Assembly: GCA_022565335.1 (NCBI GenBank)
Contig: JAIUMY010000015.1
Span: 1 to 44,507 of the forward strand
DNA length: 44,507 bases
Direction: 5' to 3'
From: Opitutales bacterium
GTDB lineage: Bacteria > Verrucomicrobiota > Verrucomicrobiia > Opitutales > T3Sed10-336
The notes beneath the pieces were generated by a model. The model did no database searches and was not told the origin of the DNA. It saw nothing but the letters and a program-made list of their open reading frames with translations. The position numbers and the translations under genes are program-made. Positions 1 through 8,045 of this stretch are shown piece after piece. Position 1 is the stretch's first letter. Each line of letters begins with the position of its first letter.

Positions 1-170
1 CCACAGACATACGCCGAATCGAGTTCAGAGGCCTTTGGGACTGTTCTTTCGCTTCCGGTTGTTTCCCACCACGCCTCGCGACGAAGCAGTTTCCTTCCGC
101 TTCACCTCCGTTCACCGGTTCAGAGGCCTTCAGACTTTCACTGAATGGATGATATGTTTTCATGATCACA
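1..170. other. Left-edge stretch without a recognisable gene
   Basis: No convincing coding sequence is visible on either strand. The only pattern is a short direct repeat, GTTCAGAGGCCTT-like, at 23-34 and 118-130. The stretch could be intergenic DNA or the decayed end of a repeat cluster that begins outside the window. Confidence 0.4.
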
Positions 171-289
171 CGAGCAGGGACATTCTTGTCCCTGGCGGGA
201 GCCGCCAGGCGACCGCGGAGTGAACGACAGGACTCTCCAAAGCGGGCATCCCCTCCAATACCCAAGGACAGAAATGTCCTGGCTCCTTA
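171..289. repeat. REPIN-like element, copy 1
   Basis: This is the first of five related elements of about 120-142 bp. Its ends form an inverted repeat: the left end GAGCAGGGACATTCTTGTCC matches the reverse complement of the right end. Inside are three small hairpins: GGGACA-TTCT-TGTCCC near the left end, CCTGGCGG-GAG-CCGCCAGG next to it, and AAGGACA-GAAA-TGTCCT near the right end. Two REP-type hairpins in opposite orientation around a short core is the usual layout of a REPIN. Its left end lacks the TAAG seen in copy 2, so it may be slightly decayed. Confidence 0.75.
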
Positions 290-407
290 CGCCAACCCCT
301 TCCGGACAACCGGTGAGAGGGTAGATTCGTCAACCTCCTCTACCGCCCCTCTCCTGTTGTCGGCCAAGAAATCACAAACGCTCCTCCTTTCACAAAACGC
401 CACCCCA
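290..407. repeat. REPIN spacer B, copy 1
   Basis: This 118-bp segment joins REPIN copies 1 and 2. It recurs at 7692-7809 between copies 4 and 5 with about three substitutions. No plausible gene is seen in it. Because spacer and REPINs recur in the same order and orientation, the mobile or duplicated unit was probably the whole REPIN-spacer-REPIN block. Confidence 0.75.
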
Positions 408-529
408 TAAGGAGCAGGGAAATTCTTGTCCCTGGCGGGAGCCGCCAGGCGATCGCATGATGAACGACAGGACTCCCCAAAGCGGACATCCCCTCCAATC
501 CCCAAGGACAGGAATGTCCTTGCTCCTTA
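408..529. repeat. REPIN-like element, copy 2
   Basis: This is the clearest copy. The terminal inverted repeats are about 28 bp: the left arm (408-435) starts TAAGGAGCAGGG and the right arm (502-529) ends TGCTCCTTA. They match with only a few differences. The central hairpin CCTGGCGG-GAG-CCGCCAGG lies at 431-449. The element is about 270 bp from the stop codon of the transposase gene and is joined to it by spacer C. Confidence 0.8.
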
Positions 530-667
530 TATTGTCACCTCCCAACAACAGGCAGAAACCTTGGCGAAGTCGATCAACAAGGGTTAAAAGTCCGACCTAT
601 GCGGTCTCATCCAAAGCCCTTAGGTTGACGCATATGCGCTGGGCGGGACAGGTGTCCTTGCTCCTTA
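530..667. repeat. REPIN spacer C, copy 1, ending in a lone REP arm
   Basis: The segment recurs at 1484-1620 on the other side of the transposase gene. The two copies are almost identical until the last 30 bases. It contains the perfect palindrome CGCATATGCG. Its right end (637-667) is a REP arm, GGGACAGGTGTCCTTGCTCC, whose reverse complement forms the left end of REPIN copy 3 at 1344-1374. The transposase gene is therefore bracketed by an inverted pair of REP arms. Confidence 0.75.
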
Positions 668-677
668 GGGTAAACAT

Positions 678-1280
678 CTATCGAATTCCTTTTGCACGTG
701 GGCTTTCCCATAAAGTATACGAGCCAACTGGGAGGTCAGCCGGGTTTCGACGTATATAACGAACCACATTGGCGAAATGCTGATTATCCCGAATCATCGT
801 ATCTCGATACATCTTTTGCCAAATACTGCCACGACCAATGAGACGAGCAGAAACGCCTTTCCAGGCTTTGATCAAGGAATGCATCTCCTCCAATGGTTTA
901 AACAAACTATGCACATGATTAGGCATAATAACCCAAGCATAGTGTTCGACCCGGAGTCCCTGAAACTTCATAAGAGTCTTCTCGAGGACATTCCGATGTC
1001 GCTTTTCTTTTAAAAGACACGAACCGAAGCCCGCATCCAGCCATTTCTCAACTCGCCAGGTAAATAGACGATGATATTCCGACTCCTCTTCAGCCGACCA
1101 CGTCTGCGAGCGCCCTTCAAGCCATGCTTTCCTCTCACTTTGCCACTGAGTCAACTTTTCCCTCGGCAATGAGTCGCCCAATCGAAAAGTAACAAACTGA
1201 AGGACCTCCCCTTGTTGCCAATGCGGAAGATCTCTGCCGTGTCTTTCAATGGATTCGTGTACATCGAAAAAATCCCCCAT
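678..1280 (-). CDS. REP-associated tyrosine transposase (RAYT, Y1_Tnp/IS200-like)
   Basis: The 200-residue protein belongs to the Y1_Tnp (HUH) single-strand transposase fold, in the RAYT branch. The HUH motif is MPNHVH (His122 and His124). Tyr175, in the RYIRRNP motif, has the spacing expected for the catalytic tyrosine, and WQKMYRD lies between them. The N-terminal HGRDLPHWQQG and VTFRLGDSLP segments are typical of RAYTs. The ATG at 1280 is preferred; a TTG at 1298 would add six residues. RAYTs are single-copy, vertically maintained enzymes thought to mobilise REP/REPIN sequences in trans. Here the stop codon is about 10 bp from a REP arm, and REPIN copies 2 and 3 flank the gene. The frame is intact and all key residues are present, so it is probably functional. 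The family call is firm; activity is inferred. Confidence 0.9.
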   Translation of the reverse strand: MGDFFDVHESIERHGRDLPHWQQGEVLQFVTFRLGDSLPREKLTQWQSERKAWLEGRSQTWSAEEESEYHRLFTWRVEKWLDAGFGSCLLKEKRHRNVLEKTLMKFQGLRVEHYAWVIMPNHVHSLFKPLEEMHSLIKAWKGVSARLIGRGSIWQKMYRDTMIRDNQHFANVVRYIRRNPADLPVGSYTLWESPRAKGIR

Positions 1281-1343
1281 AGCGTTTATCTTTCCCAAGT
1301 GCTAAAAAAGCTCAAGAGCAAATGTTTTGCGAACGCACTCCCC

Positions 1344-1483
1344 TTAGGAGCAGAGACACCTGTCCCGCCCAGCGGTGGTTCTTGTCCCTGGCGGGAGCCG
1401 CCAGGCGACCGCATGATGAACGACAGACTCCCAATACGGGCATCCCCTCCAATACCCAAGGACAGGAATGTCCTTGCTCCTTA
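1344..1483. repeat. REPIN-like element, copy 3
   Basis: This copy lies upstream of the transposase gene, about 60 bp before its ATG. It is a longer version (about 140 bp) whose left arm carries an extra GACACCTGTCCCGCCCAGCG segment before the common core. The core hairpin CCTGGCGG-GAG-CCGCCAGG and the right arm AAGGACA-GGAA-TGTCCTT are conserved. It is followed directly by the second copy of spacer C. Confidence 0.8.
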
Positions 1484-1620
1484 TATTGTCACCTCCCAAC
1501 AACAGGCAGAAACCTTGGCGAAGTCGATCAACAAGGGTTGAAAGTCCGACCTATGCGGTCTCATCCAAAGCCCTTAGGTTGACGCATATGCGCTGGGCGA
1601 AGCGATGTCCTTGCTCCTTA
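1484..1620. repeat. REPIN spacer C, copy 2
   Basis: This is the second copy of the segment at 530-667, with one substitution in the first 110 bases (TTGAAAG for TTAAAAG). The end differs: the GGGACAGG hairpin arm of copy 1 is replaced here by GAAGCGA before the shared TGTCCTTGCTCCTTA. No gene is seen. Confidence 0.75.
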
Positions 1621-1647
1621 GGGCAGCCTAACTCACGACCAAACAAT

Positions 1648-1673
1648 ACGGCCCGCTCCAATGAGCGGGCCGT
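1648..1673 (-). terminator. Hairpin terminator of the DUF481 gene
   Basis: A perfect 10-bp stem, ACGGCCCGCT / AGCGGGCCGT, with a six-base loop lies 24 bp after the stop codon of the minus-strand gene at 1697. The tract after the stem is only moderately T-rich (ATTGTTTGG), so termination may be partial. Confidence 0.65.
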
Positions 1674-1696
1674 GATGAAAAGGTTCGCAAGGCGGT

Positions 1697-2449
1697 TTAA
1701 AAGGAGTAACCCAGCGAGGTCACCAACCGTTGTTCGGTACTGGGCACATCCGGAGGAGTTTGATTCTCGTACAGGAGGCTGTAACGAACGGAAAGGGAGA
1801 CTTGCTCGGTCATTTTGCCGATCAGCCCCAAGTTGAAACGATAAAAGAAATCGTCGGTATCCGAAGGCTCGATCAGAAATCGGCTATCCTGCTCCAGGCG
1901 CCAGCTATCGTTGAATTGCCAGCGAACATCCTGAAATACCGTTGCCAGATAATTCCAAGTATCATGGTTATCATTGCTCACCTGTAACTCTTCAAACTGA
2001 ATGGTAAAACCAGGACCGACCGAAGCGACTAAGTCATCTCTATTGATATACCGGTACCCCAACGCAAAATCCTGCTCTGCCCGATGCCGAATTTCCCGAA
2101 TACGGTCTTTTTCGTATGAGGTACTCAACTCGGTAAAGAAGTGCTGGGCAAAAGTATGCCGCCAGCGAAAGCGCAAAGCATAGCGATCCGAGCTTTTATC
2201 CCCGTCCTGCTTTCCATAAAGAAACTCAGAAGTAAAGCGATATTCGTTGGGCGCAACATCACGGCGCAGATCCAACCGGGCGGAGATTTCGTCCCGATCA
2301 GTCCGACCAGACTGGAAAAGATAGCCGAGCTCCACCTTTCCCTCGATGCTTTCCAAGAAAGTCTCAGGGGCCTCGTCATCAGCCTGAATTTGCAAGGGCA
2401 GGAGCAACACGGCGCCAGCCAAAAGAAGATGTCGTTGTAGTCGTTTCAT
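1697..2449 (-). CDS. DUF481-family outer-membrane beta-barrel protein
   Basis: The 250-residue protein begins with a signal peptide (KR, then a hydrophobic stretch to about residue 22, with cleavage near QIQA-DD). The rest is alternating, aromatic-rich beta-strand sequence ending in GYSF with a C-terminal Phe, as expected for an outer-membrane barrel. The EGKVELGYLFQSGRTDRDEI region and the repeated reference to 'RWRH' and 'YRF' strands resemble DUF481 (YdiY-like) proteins. Their function is not established. It is the last gene before the terminator hairpin and starts 44 bp after purH ends. No Shine-Dalgarno sequence precedes the ATG. Confidence 0.75.
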   Translation of the reverse strand: MKRLQRHLLLAGAVLLLPLQIQADDEAPETFLESIEGKVELGYLFQSGRTDRDEISARLDLRRDVAPNEYRFTSEFLYGKQDGDKSSDRYALRFRWRHTFAQHFFTELSTSYEKDRIREIRHRAEQDFALGYRYINRDDLVASVGPGFTIQFEELQVSNDNHDTWNYLATVFQDVRWQFNDSWRLEQDSRFLIEPSDTDDFFYRFNLGLIGKMTEQVSLSVRYSLLYENQTPPDVPSTEQRLVTSLGYSF

Positions 2450-2492
2450 AACAAAGGAAAATGATAACTATATCAATAAAACGCAAAAAAAA

Positions 2493-4055
2493 TCAATGCC
2501 GGAAATGTCGCTTACCGGTGAAGACCATAGCCATATCCCGCTCATCAGCCGCGGCAATGACCGCTTCGTCGCGAACCGATCCCCCCGGTTGAATGGCCGC
2601 CGTAGCGCCCGCCTCGGAGGCGGCAATCAAACCATCAGGGAACGGAAAGAACGCATCGGAGGCAACCACCGAGCCCTTCAGATCGAGACCGGCCTCACCG
2701 GCTTTCCAGACGGCAATGCGGGAACTGTCGACCCGCGACATCTGCCCGGCCCCAACCCCGAGAGTCCGCTCGACTCCGGCGTAAACGATGGCATTGGATT
2801 TGACATGCTTGACCACCCTCCAGCCGAAGCGCATCGCCCGCCATTCCTCTTCAGTCGGCTGCCGCTTGGTCACGACCTGGAAATTGGCATCATCGGAAAC
2901 GGCCTGAATATCGGCATCCTGCAACAAAACGCCGCCCACGACTGAACGCACCTCGCGAAGATTCTCTCCACCCAAACCTTGCTTGGTCACCATGAGCCGG
3001 AGGTTTTTCTTTTTCGCAAAAATTTCCCGCGCTTCCGCAGTGAAGTCGGGGGCAATGATCACCTCGGAAAAGATGCCGGAGATTTCCTTGGCCAAATCGG
3101 CGCCGAGCGTCTGGTTGACAACAATGATGCCACCAAAAGGCGCTTGCTGGTCGGTGGCGAAGGCTTCTTTCCACGCCGTTACCAAATCATCCGCACTAGC
3201 CGCCCCACAGGGGTTGGTGTGCTTGAGAATCGCCACCGTCGGCGCCCGGAATTCACCGATCAGATACGTGGCCGCCGTAATATCAAGAATATTGTTGTAG
3301 CTCAGCTCCTTGCCCTGCAACTGCTCAAAGGCGTCGAAGAAACTTCCATACAGCGCCGCCTTTTGGTGGGGATTCTCCCCGTAGCGGAGGGTTTTGGCGC
3401 GGGGAAAGGTCAATTCCAACTCGGAAGGGATCCCGGAGATGGCATCCATATCGGGTTCCTCTGCTTCCTGACGGCTCTCTAAAAAGGCACTGATGGCACG
3501 GTCATAGGAACTCGTCCGCTGGAAAACCTTGAGCGCCAATTTGCGGCGGAAGGCCTGCAAGGCATCACCCTCACCAGCAGAAAGTTTTTCCAAGGTCTCG
3601 GCATAATCGGCGGGATCACAAAGAACGGTCACCGACTCGTGATTCTTGGCCGCGCTGCGCAGCATACTGGGACCGCCAATGTCGATGTTTTCAATCGCCT
3701 CCTCCATCGTTACCCCGGTTTTGGCTACCGTTTCCTCAAAAGGGTAGAGATTGACCACCACCAGATCGATCAGACCGATGCCATTTTCCTCCGCCTGACG
3801 CAGGTGCTCGGGCTCATCGCGGCGACACAAAAGCCCGCCGTGCACTTTGGGGTGAAGGGTTTTGACCCGTCCCTCCATGATTTCCGGAGAGCCGGTGTGT
3901 TCGCTTACATCAGTAACCGGAAGTCCGCTTTCCCGCAGGAGGCGAGCCGTCCCGCCGGTTGACAGCAGGGAAAACCCGTGCTGTTCGACCAAGGCTTTGG
4001 CGAAATCCACCAAGCCTGTTTTGTCGCTGACTGAAAGTAACGCAAGTTTTGCCAT
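2493..4055 (-). CDS. purH: Bifunctional AICAR formyltransferase / IMP cyclohydrolase
   Basis: PurH catalyses the last two steps of IMP synthesis in the cytoplasm: formylation of AICAR using 10-formyl-THF, then ring closure. The N-terminal MGS-like cyclohydrolase domain begins [16 protein letters not shown] and carries [11 protein letters not shown] and [15 protein letters not shown]. The C-terminal transformylase domain has the [10 protein letters not shown] and [11 protein letters not shown] motifs and ends in the typical FTGKRHFRH. The length, 520 residues, is normal for the family. The ATG at 4055 is chosen because AAAAGGA lies just before it; an in-frame TTG at 4070 would add five residues. 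It lies 30 bp downstream of menD on the same strand. Confidence 0.97.
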   Translation of the reverse strand: MAKLALLSVSDKTGLVDFAKALVEQHGFSLLSTGGTARLLRESGLPVTDVSEHTGSPEIMEGRVKTLHPKVHGGLLCRRDEPEHLRQAEENGIGLIDLVVVNLYPFEETVAKTGVTMEEAIENIDIGGPSMLRSAAKNHESVTVLCDPADYAETLEKLSAGEGDALQAFRRKLALKVFQRTSSYDRAISAFLESRQEAEEPDMDAISGIPSELELTFPRAKTLRYGENPHQKAALYGSFFDAFEQLQGKELSYNNILDITAATYLIGEFRAPTVAILKHTNPCGAASADDLVTAWKEAFATDQQAPFGGIIVVNQTLGADLAKEISGIFSEVIIAPDFTAEAREIFAKKKNLRLMVTKQGLGGENLREVRSVVGGVLLQDADIQAVSDDANFQVVTKRQPTEEEWRAMRFGWRVVKHVKSNAIVYAGVERTLGVGAGQMSRVDSSRIAVWKAGEAGLDLKGSVVASDAFFPFPDGLIAASEAGATAAIQPGGSVRDEAVIAAADERDMAMVFTGKRHFRH

Positions 4056-4085
4056 ATCCTTTTCTTCCAAGGACCGGCGGAGGCT

Positions 4086-5804
4086 TCAAGGAGAAAATGC
4101 CCTCAACCATTGCCGTCGCTGTTCCACATCTTGGCGACGATCCGTCCGCCACTCCAAAATACGCACCCCCTCCGGAGCCGGACGGGCCGCTGCCTGGGCC
4201 AACTCGGTGGGATCCCGCAGGAGCGAATGGGCCACCCCGAAGGATTTTGCCCACGTGCTCCAGTCAATCTTTTGGGGGGTGGCAAAAAAAGTCTCAAAAG
4301 TTTCTCCATAACGGGCAATGGGCAAATTCTGAAAAATCCCGCCGCCCTCATTGTTGATCAGCAAAACGGTCAGCGAAAGACCCTCCAGTTGATGCTGCAA
4401 AATCCCGTTTGCATCATGCAAAAGCGCCAGATCTCCGGTAACCAACCAAAGCGGTCGGCCTTCGCCCAAAGCCTCCCCGATCGCCGTGGAAAGCGTTCCG
4501 TCGATCCCGTTGGCCCCCCGACTGGAGTAGATCCGGAAATGCTTGCCGTTGACCGGCCAGAACCATTCCGCATCGCGCACCGGGGTGCTGCTGGCAATGT
4601 GGAGAATGCTTTGCTCCGGAAGATGCTCCGCTAAAAGCGGATACAAGGCCCCCTCGAATGAACCCGATTCTTCCCTTTTCGCCTGAATAAACCCACGGAC
4701 TTTCTCATCCTGCACCACCCAGTTTTCCCCAAAACCGGAGTCCGCAAGGGGCGGCGGCAAAGGGATCTCGTTCGAAGTTTTATCCGGCCGGGCCAACCAC
4801 TCCACCGGGGCGGTATCGGGGTGGGGATTGAGGGAGTACGGGTCGATGATCAGCCGCGGGGTTTGCCACTCATTCAGACACTTCCGCAAAACTTTGCTGG
4901 TGGGCAGGGAACCCAGTTGAATGATCCGGTCGGGCCGCAAAGCTTTCGCCGCTTCCTCATTGCGCAGAAGGATATCGTAATGGGCCACCGGCCGAAACGA
5001 TGACCCCTTCTGGTGCCGGAGAGGCGATAAGGCATCGGCGAGCAAGGGCCAGCCCTGTTCTACCGAGAGATCCCGAAACCAACCCGTCCAATCAGCCTCC
5101 CCCGGCCCCAGCCAGGAGCCGGAAAGTAAAAGCGTCCGCGCCCCTTCCCGCCATCGCGCGGGCAACTCGGGGGCGACAAAAGCCCCCCCTTTACCAAGGC
5201 CGGACTCCTTTTTCGCCAAAGACCTCTTTTCAGTCGGAAAGGATTCGGGCTCGGGCGGCAATAACGGCTCCCGAAATGGAAAATTAAGATGGACCGGACC
5301 GGGACAATCGCCCGAAAGGGCAGCCCAATCCTCGGCCAAAAAGTCCCGCCAGGCGGCCTTCCCCTCTTCTCCGTCCCCGGGGATCGGGTATTCCCGAAAG
5401 GCCCGGGTGTAACGTCCGTAAAAACGCTCCTGATCAATCGTCTGCCCGGCTCCGCAACCCCGCAACTCGGGCGGGCGGTCAGCGGTCATCAGCAAAAGGG
5501 GCACCCGACTCTCATGCGCCTCCACCACCGCCGGAAACCAATTGGCCACCGCCGAGCCCGAAGTGCAGACCAGGCCGACCGGTCGTTCGGTGGAGCGGGC
5601 CAAGCCCAGCGCCAAAAAGGCGGCGGAACGCTCATCAAGGACCGGAATCAGTTGAAAATTTCCCGACGAGGCGAAGCCCAGAACCAATGGCGTGGAGCGG
5701 GACCCCGGCGAGATGACCACGGTCCGCATCCCGGCCTCCGCTAAATACTCCGCCACCCCGTCGGCAAATCGTCGATTGGCCCTAGCCTGTTCGTCTTCCT
5801 TCAT
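4086..5804 (-). CDS. menD: 2-succinyl-5-enolpyruvyl-6-hydroxy-3-cyclohexene-1-carboxylate synthase
   Basis: MenD is the ThDP-dependent enzyme that joins isochorismate and 2-oxoglutarate in menaquinone synthesis. The 572-residue protein shows the substrate-binding SPGSRSTPL motif (residues 32-40) and the conserved activating Glu of DERSAAF (Glu58). The central domain follows, then the cofactor-binding region with SSRGANGIDGTLSTAIG and GDLALLHDANG. Its presence implies respiration with menaquinone made by the classical Men pathway; no other men gene is in the window. The ATG overlaps the stop codon of recN in an ATGA arrangement, so the two genes are translationally coupled. Confidence 0.95.
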   Translation of the reverse strand: MKEDEQARANRRFADGVAEYLAEAGMRTVVISPGSRSTPLVLGFASSGNFQLIPVLDERSAAFLALGLARSTERPVGLVCTSGSAVANWFPAVVEAHESRVPLLLMTADRPPELRGCGAGQTIDQERFYGRYTRAFREYPIPGDGEEGKAAWRDFLAEDWAALSGDCPGPVHLNFPFREPLLPPEPESFPTEKRSLAKKESGLGKGGAFVAPELPARWREGARTLLLSGSWLGPGEADWTGWFRDLSVEQGWPLLADALSPLRHQKGSSFRPVAHYDILLRNEEAAKALRPDRIIQLGSLPTSKVLRKCLNEWQTPRLIIDPYSLNPHPDTAPVEWLARPDKTSNEIPLPPPLADSGFGENWVVQDEKVRGFIQAKREESGSFEGALYPLLAEHLPEQSILHIASSTPVRDAEWFWPVNGKHFRIYSSRGANGIDGTLSTAIGEALGEGRPLWLVTGDLALLHDANGILQHQLEGLSLTVLLINNEGGGIFQNLPIARYGETFETFFATPQKIDWSTWAKSFGVAHSLLRDPTELAQAAARPAPEGVRILEWRTDRRQDVEQRRQWLRAFSP

Positions 5805-7468
5805 TTGGCCTGTTGCAACAATTCCCCGGCATGGCGTTTGGCCGATTCGGCATTGCGGTCACCCAACATCCTCGCCAACTCGGCCAGTCGGGCTTCTTTA
5901 TCAGAATCCAAATTCCGGATACCCACTTGAGTGGAGTCCTTGGCATAGGATTTTTCCACCAGAAAATGGGAATGCCCCAACCCGGCCACTTGGGGCAAAT
6001 GGGTAATGCAGAAAATCTGATGCCGCTGCCCCATCCCGGCGAGATTGCGACCAACCGCCCGGCCAACTTCACCGCCCACATTCGCATCGACCTCGTCGAA
6101 GACCAGCACCGGCGTTTGATCGACTTCCGCGAGCACACTTTTCACCGCTAACAAAACCCGTGCGACCTCCCCACTGGAAGCGATTTTTTGCAACGGCCCC
6201 AGGCCGTGGCCGGGATTCGGGGAAAAGAAAAATCCGATCTCATCGAGCCCATGGGATTTGATTTGTTTCCCCGGCAAAACGGAAACCTCAAAACGGGGAT
6301 GGGGAAAACCCAATTCCCCCAGCGCCGCCGTTACCTTGTCCGAAAGTTTCCGTGCGGCTTTTTGCCGCTGGGCGGTTAACTTCTCCCCATCTTTCCGCAA
6401 TACCTTTTCCTCAGCCTGAATGTCTTTATCCAGTTTCGCCAGCGAGGCCTTGATGTCCGATTGCCGTTCAAGGCGTGTCGTCATTTCCTCGCGACGCGTC
6501 AAAACTTCTTCCAGCGTGCGTCCGTATTGGCGGCGCAGTTCCATCCAGGTGTTCATTTTTTCCTGGGCCTCCTCCAATTCCCCGGAAGAAAAATCAAAGT
6601 CATTCTCCAAACCGGCCACATCGCGCCCGAGGTCCTGGCATTCGATCATCAACGACTTCAACCGCTCGACCAAACTCTCCTGAGCCGGATCCAATTCAAC
6701 CATCTCCTGCCCGATCCGGTACACCTCCGCCAATTGGTCGGCAACCCCACCCTCTCCCTGCATACCGTTGCTCAGACGGCCCGCGCATTCCATCAACTCG
6801 CGGGCATTGCTCACCTTCTGGTAGTGGCTTTCCAGGGTCTCGATCCCCTCCGGCGTTAACTCCAGGGTTTCAAATTTGAGCAATTGGTCGCGGAGGTATT
6901 CCTGTTCCTCCGGCGACAAACCTTTTTCGTTGGCCAGGGACTCCCGCTCTTCCCGCAGGTTTTGCCACTGCCGAACCTTTTGCCGAAACGCCTCGACCCC
7001 ATCCTCATGCCCGGCATAAAGATCCAGCAACCCACGTTGGGTCTCTGCCGCGAAGAGTCGCTGCGGGTCATCGGGTCCATGAAAATCGATCCAATATTCG
7101 CCGATTTTCTGCAACTGTCCCAAGGTCGTCAGACTCTCATTGACCATAATCCGCGGCGCTTTCTCGCGGGGAATGATTCGTTTCAAAAGCAAACGCCCCT
7201 CCTCACAAGGGGGCAACCCACAACTTTCCAACAGGGCGTCCACCGGCGCCGGGTCCGTAAAAAACAATTCCGCCTCCAGTGCACAACGCTCGGCCCCACT
7301 GCGAATCACCGATTTGTCCACCCGTCCCCCCGAAAGCAAACGCAACGCCCCCAGCAAGATACTCTTCCCCGCTCCGGTCTCCCCGGTCACGGTAATAAAC
7401 CCCGGAGCAAACTCCATTTCCACCCGATCAATCAACGCCAGGTTTTCAATTTTCAGGAACTGCAGCAT
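5801..7468 (-). CDS. recN: DNA repair protein RecN
   Basis: RecN is an SMC-like ATPase that helps join DNA ends in double-strand break repair. The N-terminal ATPase half has the Walker A motif GETGAGKS (about residues 29-36). A long charged coiled-coil middle follows (roughly 150-370). The C-terminal half has the ABC signature SSGEVARVLLA, the Walker B PVLVFDEVDANVGG and the ITHLPQVA switch region. The start at 7468 (MLQFLKIENLALID) matches RecN proteins; the longer in-frame TTG start at 7486 adds residues outside the family. It is the first gene of a recN-menD-purH run and lies 82 bp from REPIN copy 4. Confidence 0.95.
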   Translation of the reverse strand: MLQFLKIENLALIDRVEMEFAPGFITVTGETGAGKSILLGALRLLSGGRVDKSVIRSGAERCALEAELFFTDPAPVDALLESCGLPPCEEGRLLLKRIIPREKAPRIMVNESLTTLGQLQKIGEYWIDFHGPDDPQRLFAAETQRGLLDLYAGHEDGVEAFRQKVRQWQNLREERESLANEKGLSPEEQEYLRDQLLKFETLELTPEGIETLESHYQKVSNARELMECAGRLSNGMQGEGGVADQLAEVYRIGQEMVELDPAQESLVERLKSLMIECQDLGRDVAGLENDFDFSSGELEEAQEKMNTWMELRRQYGRTLEEVLTRREEMTTRLERQSDIKASLAKLDKDIQAEEKVLRKDGEKLTAQRQKAARKLSDKVTAALGELGFPHPRFEVSVLPGKQIKSHGLDEIGFFFSPNPGHGLGPLQKIASSGEVARVLLAVKSVLAEVDQTPVLVFDEVDANVGGEVGRAVGRNLAGMGQRHQIFCITHLPQVAGLGHSHFLVEKSYAKDSTQVGIRNLDSDKEARLAELARMLGDRNAESAKRHAGELLQQAK

Positions 7469-7549
7469 GAGGACAACATGACCCAATCCCTCCCGCCCGA
7501 CAAGTCCGCAGTTTGGGTAGATCTCCTCCTTTCAAAAAACATGACCCCA

Positions 7550-7691
7550 TAAAGAGCAGGGACACCTGTCCCGCCCAGCGGTGGTTCCTGTCCCTGGCGG
7601 AAGCCGCCAGGCGACCGCGGGATGAACGACAGGACTCTCCAATACAGACATCCCCTCCAATACCCAAGGACAGAAATGTCCTTGCTCCTTA
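7550..7691. repeat. REPIN-like element, copy 4
   Basis: A 142-bp element of the longer type: the left arm AAAGAGCAGGGACACCTGTC continues with CCGCCCAGCG, then the core hairpin CCTGGCGG-AAG-CCGCCAGG, then the right arm AAGGACA-GAAA-TGTCCTT followed by GCTCCTTA. The 30 bases before it (CTCCTCCTTTCAAAAAACAT) resemble the end of spacer B, suggesting that another, now degraded, block preceded it. Confidence 0.8.
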
Positions 7692-7809
7692 CGCCAACCC
7701 CTTCCGGAGAACCGGTGAGAGGGTAGATTTGTCAACGTCCTCTACCGCCCCTCTCCTGTTGTCGGCCAAGAAATCACAAACGCTCCTCCTTTCACAAAAC
7801 GCCACCCCA
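7692..7809. repeat. REPIN spacer B, copy 2
   Basis: This repeats the 118-bp segment at 290-407 with about three substitutions. No gene is evident. Together with copies 4 and 5 it reproduces the composite block at 171-529. Confidence 0.75.
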
Positions 7810-7950
7810 TCAGGAGCAGAGACACCTGTCCCGCCCAGTGGTGGTTCCTGTCCCTGGCGGAAGCCGCCAGGCGACCGTGGGATGAACGACAGACTCCCCA
7901 ATACGGACATCCGCTCCAATACCCAAGGACAGAAATGTCCTTGCTCCTTA
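7810..7950. repeat. REPIN-like element, copy 5
   Basis: A 141-bp element of the longer type, close to copy 3 (AGGAGCAGAGACACCTGTCC at the left end). The core hairpin is CCTGGCGG-AAG-CCGCCAGG and the right arm is AAGGACA-GAAA-TGTCCTTGCTCCTTA. It ends 35 bp before the terminator of the uronate operon. Confidence 0.8.
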
Positions 7951-7984
7951 GGGTAAAAGCACCTGTGCGGACTGTCCCCCCCGC

Positions 7985-8020
7985 AAAAAAAAGGCTTTCC
8001 CCGGGGAAGGGGAAAGCCTT
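7985..8020 (-). terminator. Rho-independent terminator of the uronate operon
   Basis: Read on the minus strand, AAGGCTTTCCCC pairs with GGGGAAAGCCTT over 12 bp around a short loop, followed at once by a run of eight or more T. It lies 25 bp after the stop codon of the Gfo/Idh gene and is the strongest terminator in the window. Confidence 0.9.
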
Positions 8021-8045
8021 GGAAGTGTAAAAAAACCGCTGGTGT

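Noticed and set aside
171..529. Small protein genes inside the REPIN blocks, in frames conserved between the blocks
   Set aside because: Conservation is at DNA level in and out of frame, and the reading frames cross hairpins and spacers without start signals. The shared peptides simply reflect the repeated DNA.
777..1013. A plus-strand gene within the RAYT gene
   Set aside because: It lies antisense to a well-supported transposase and has no family features.
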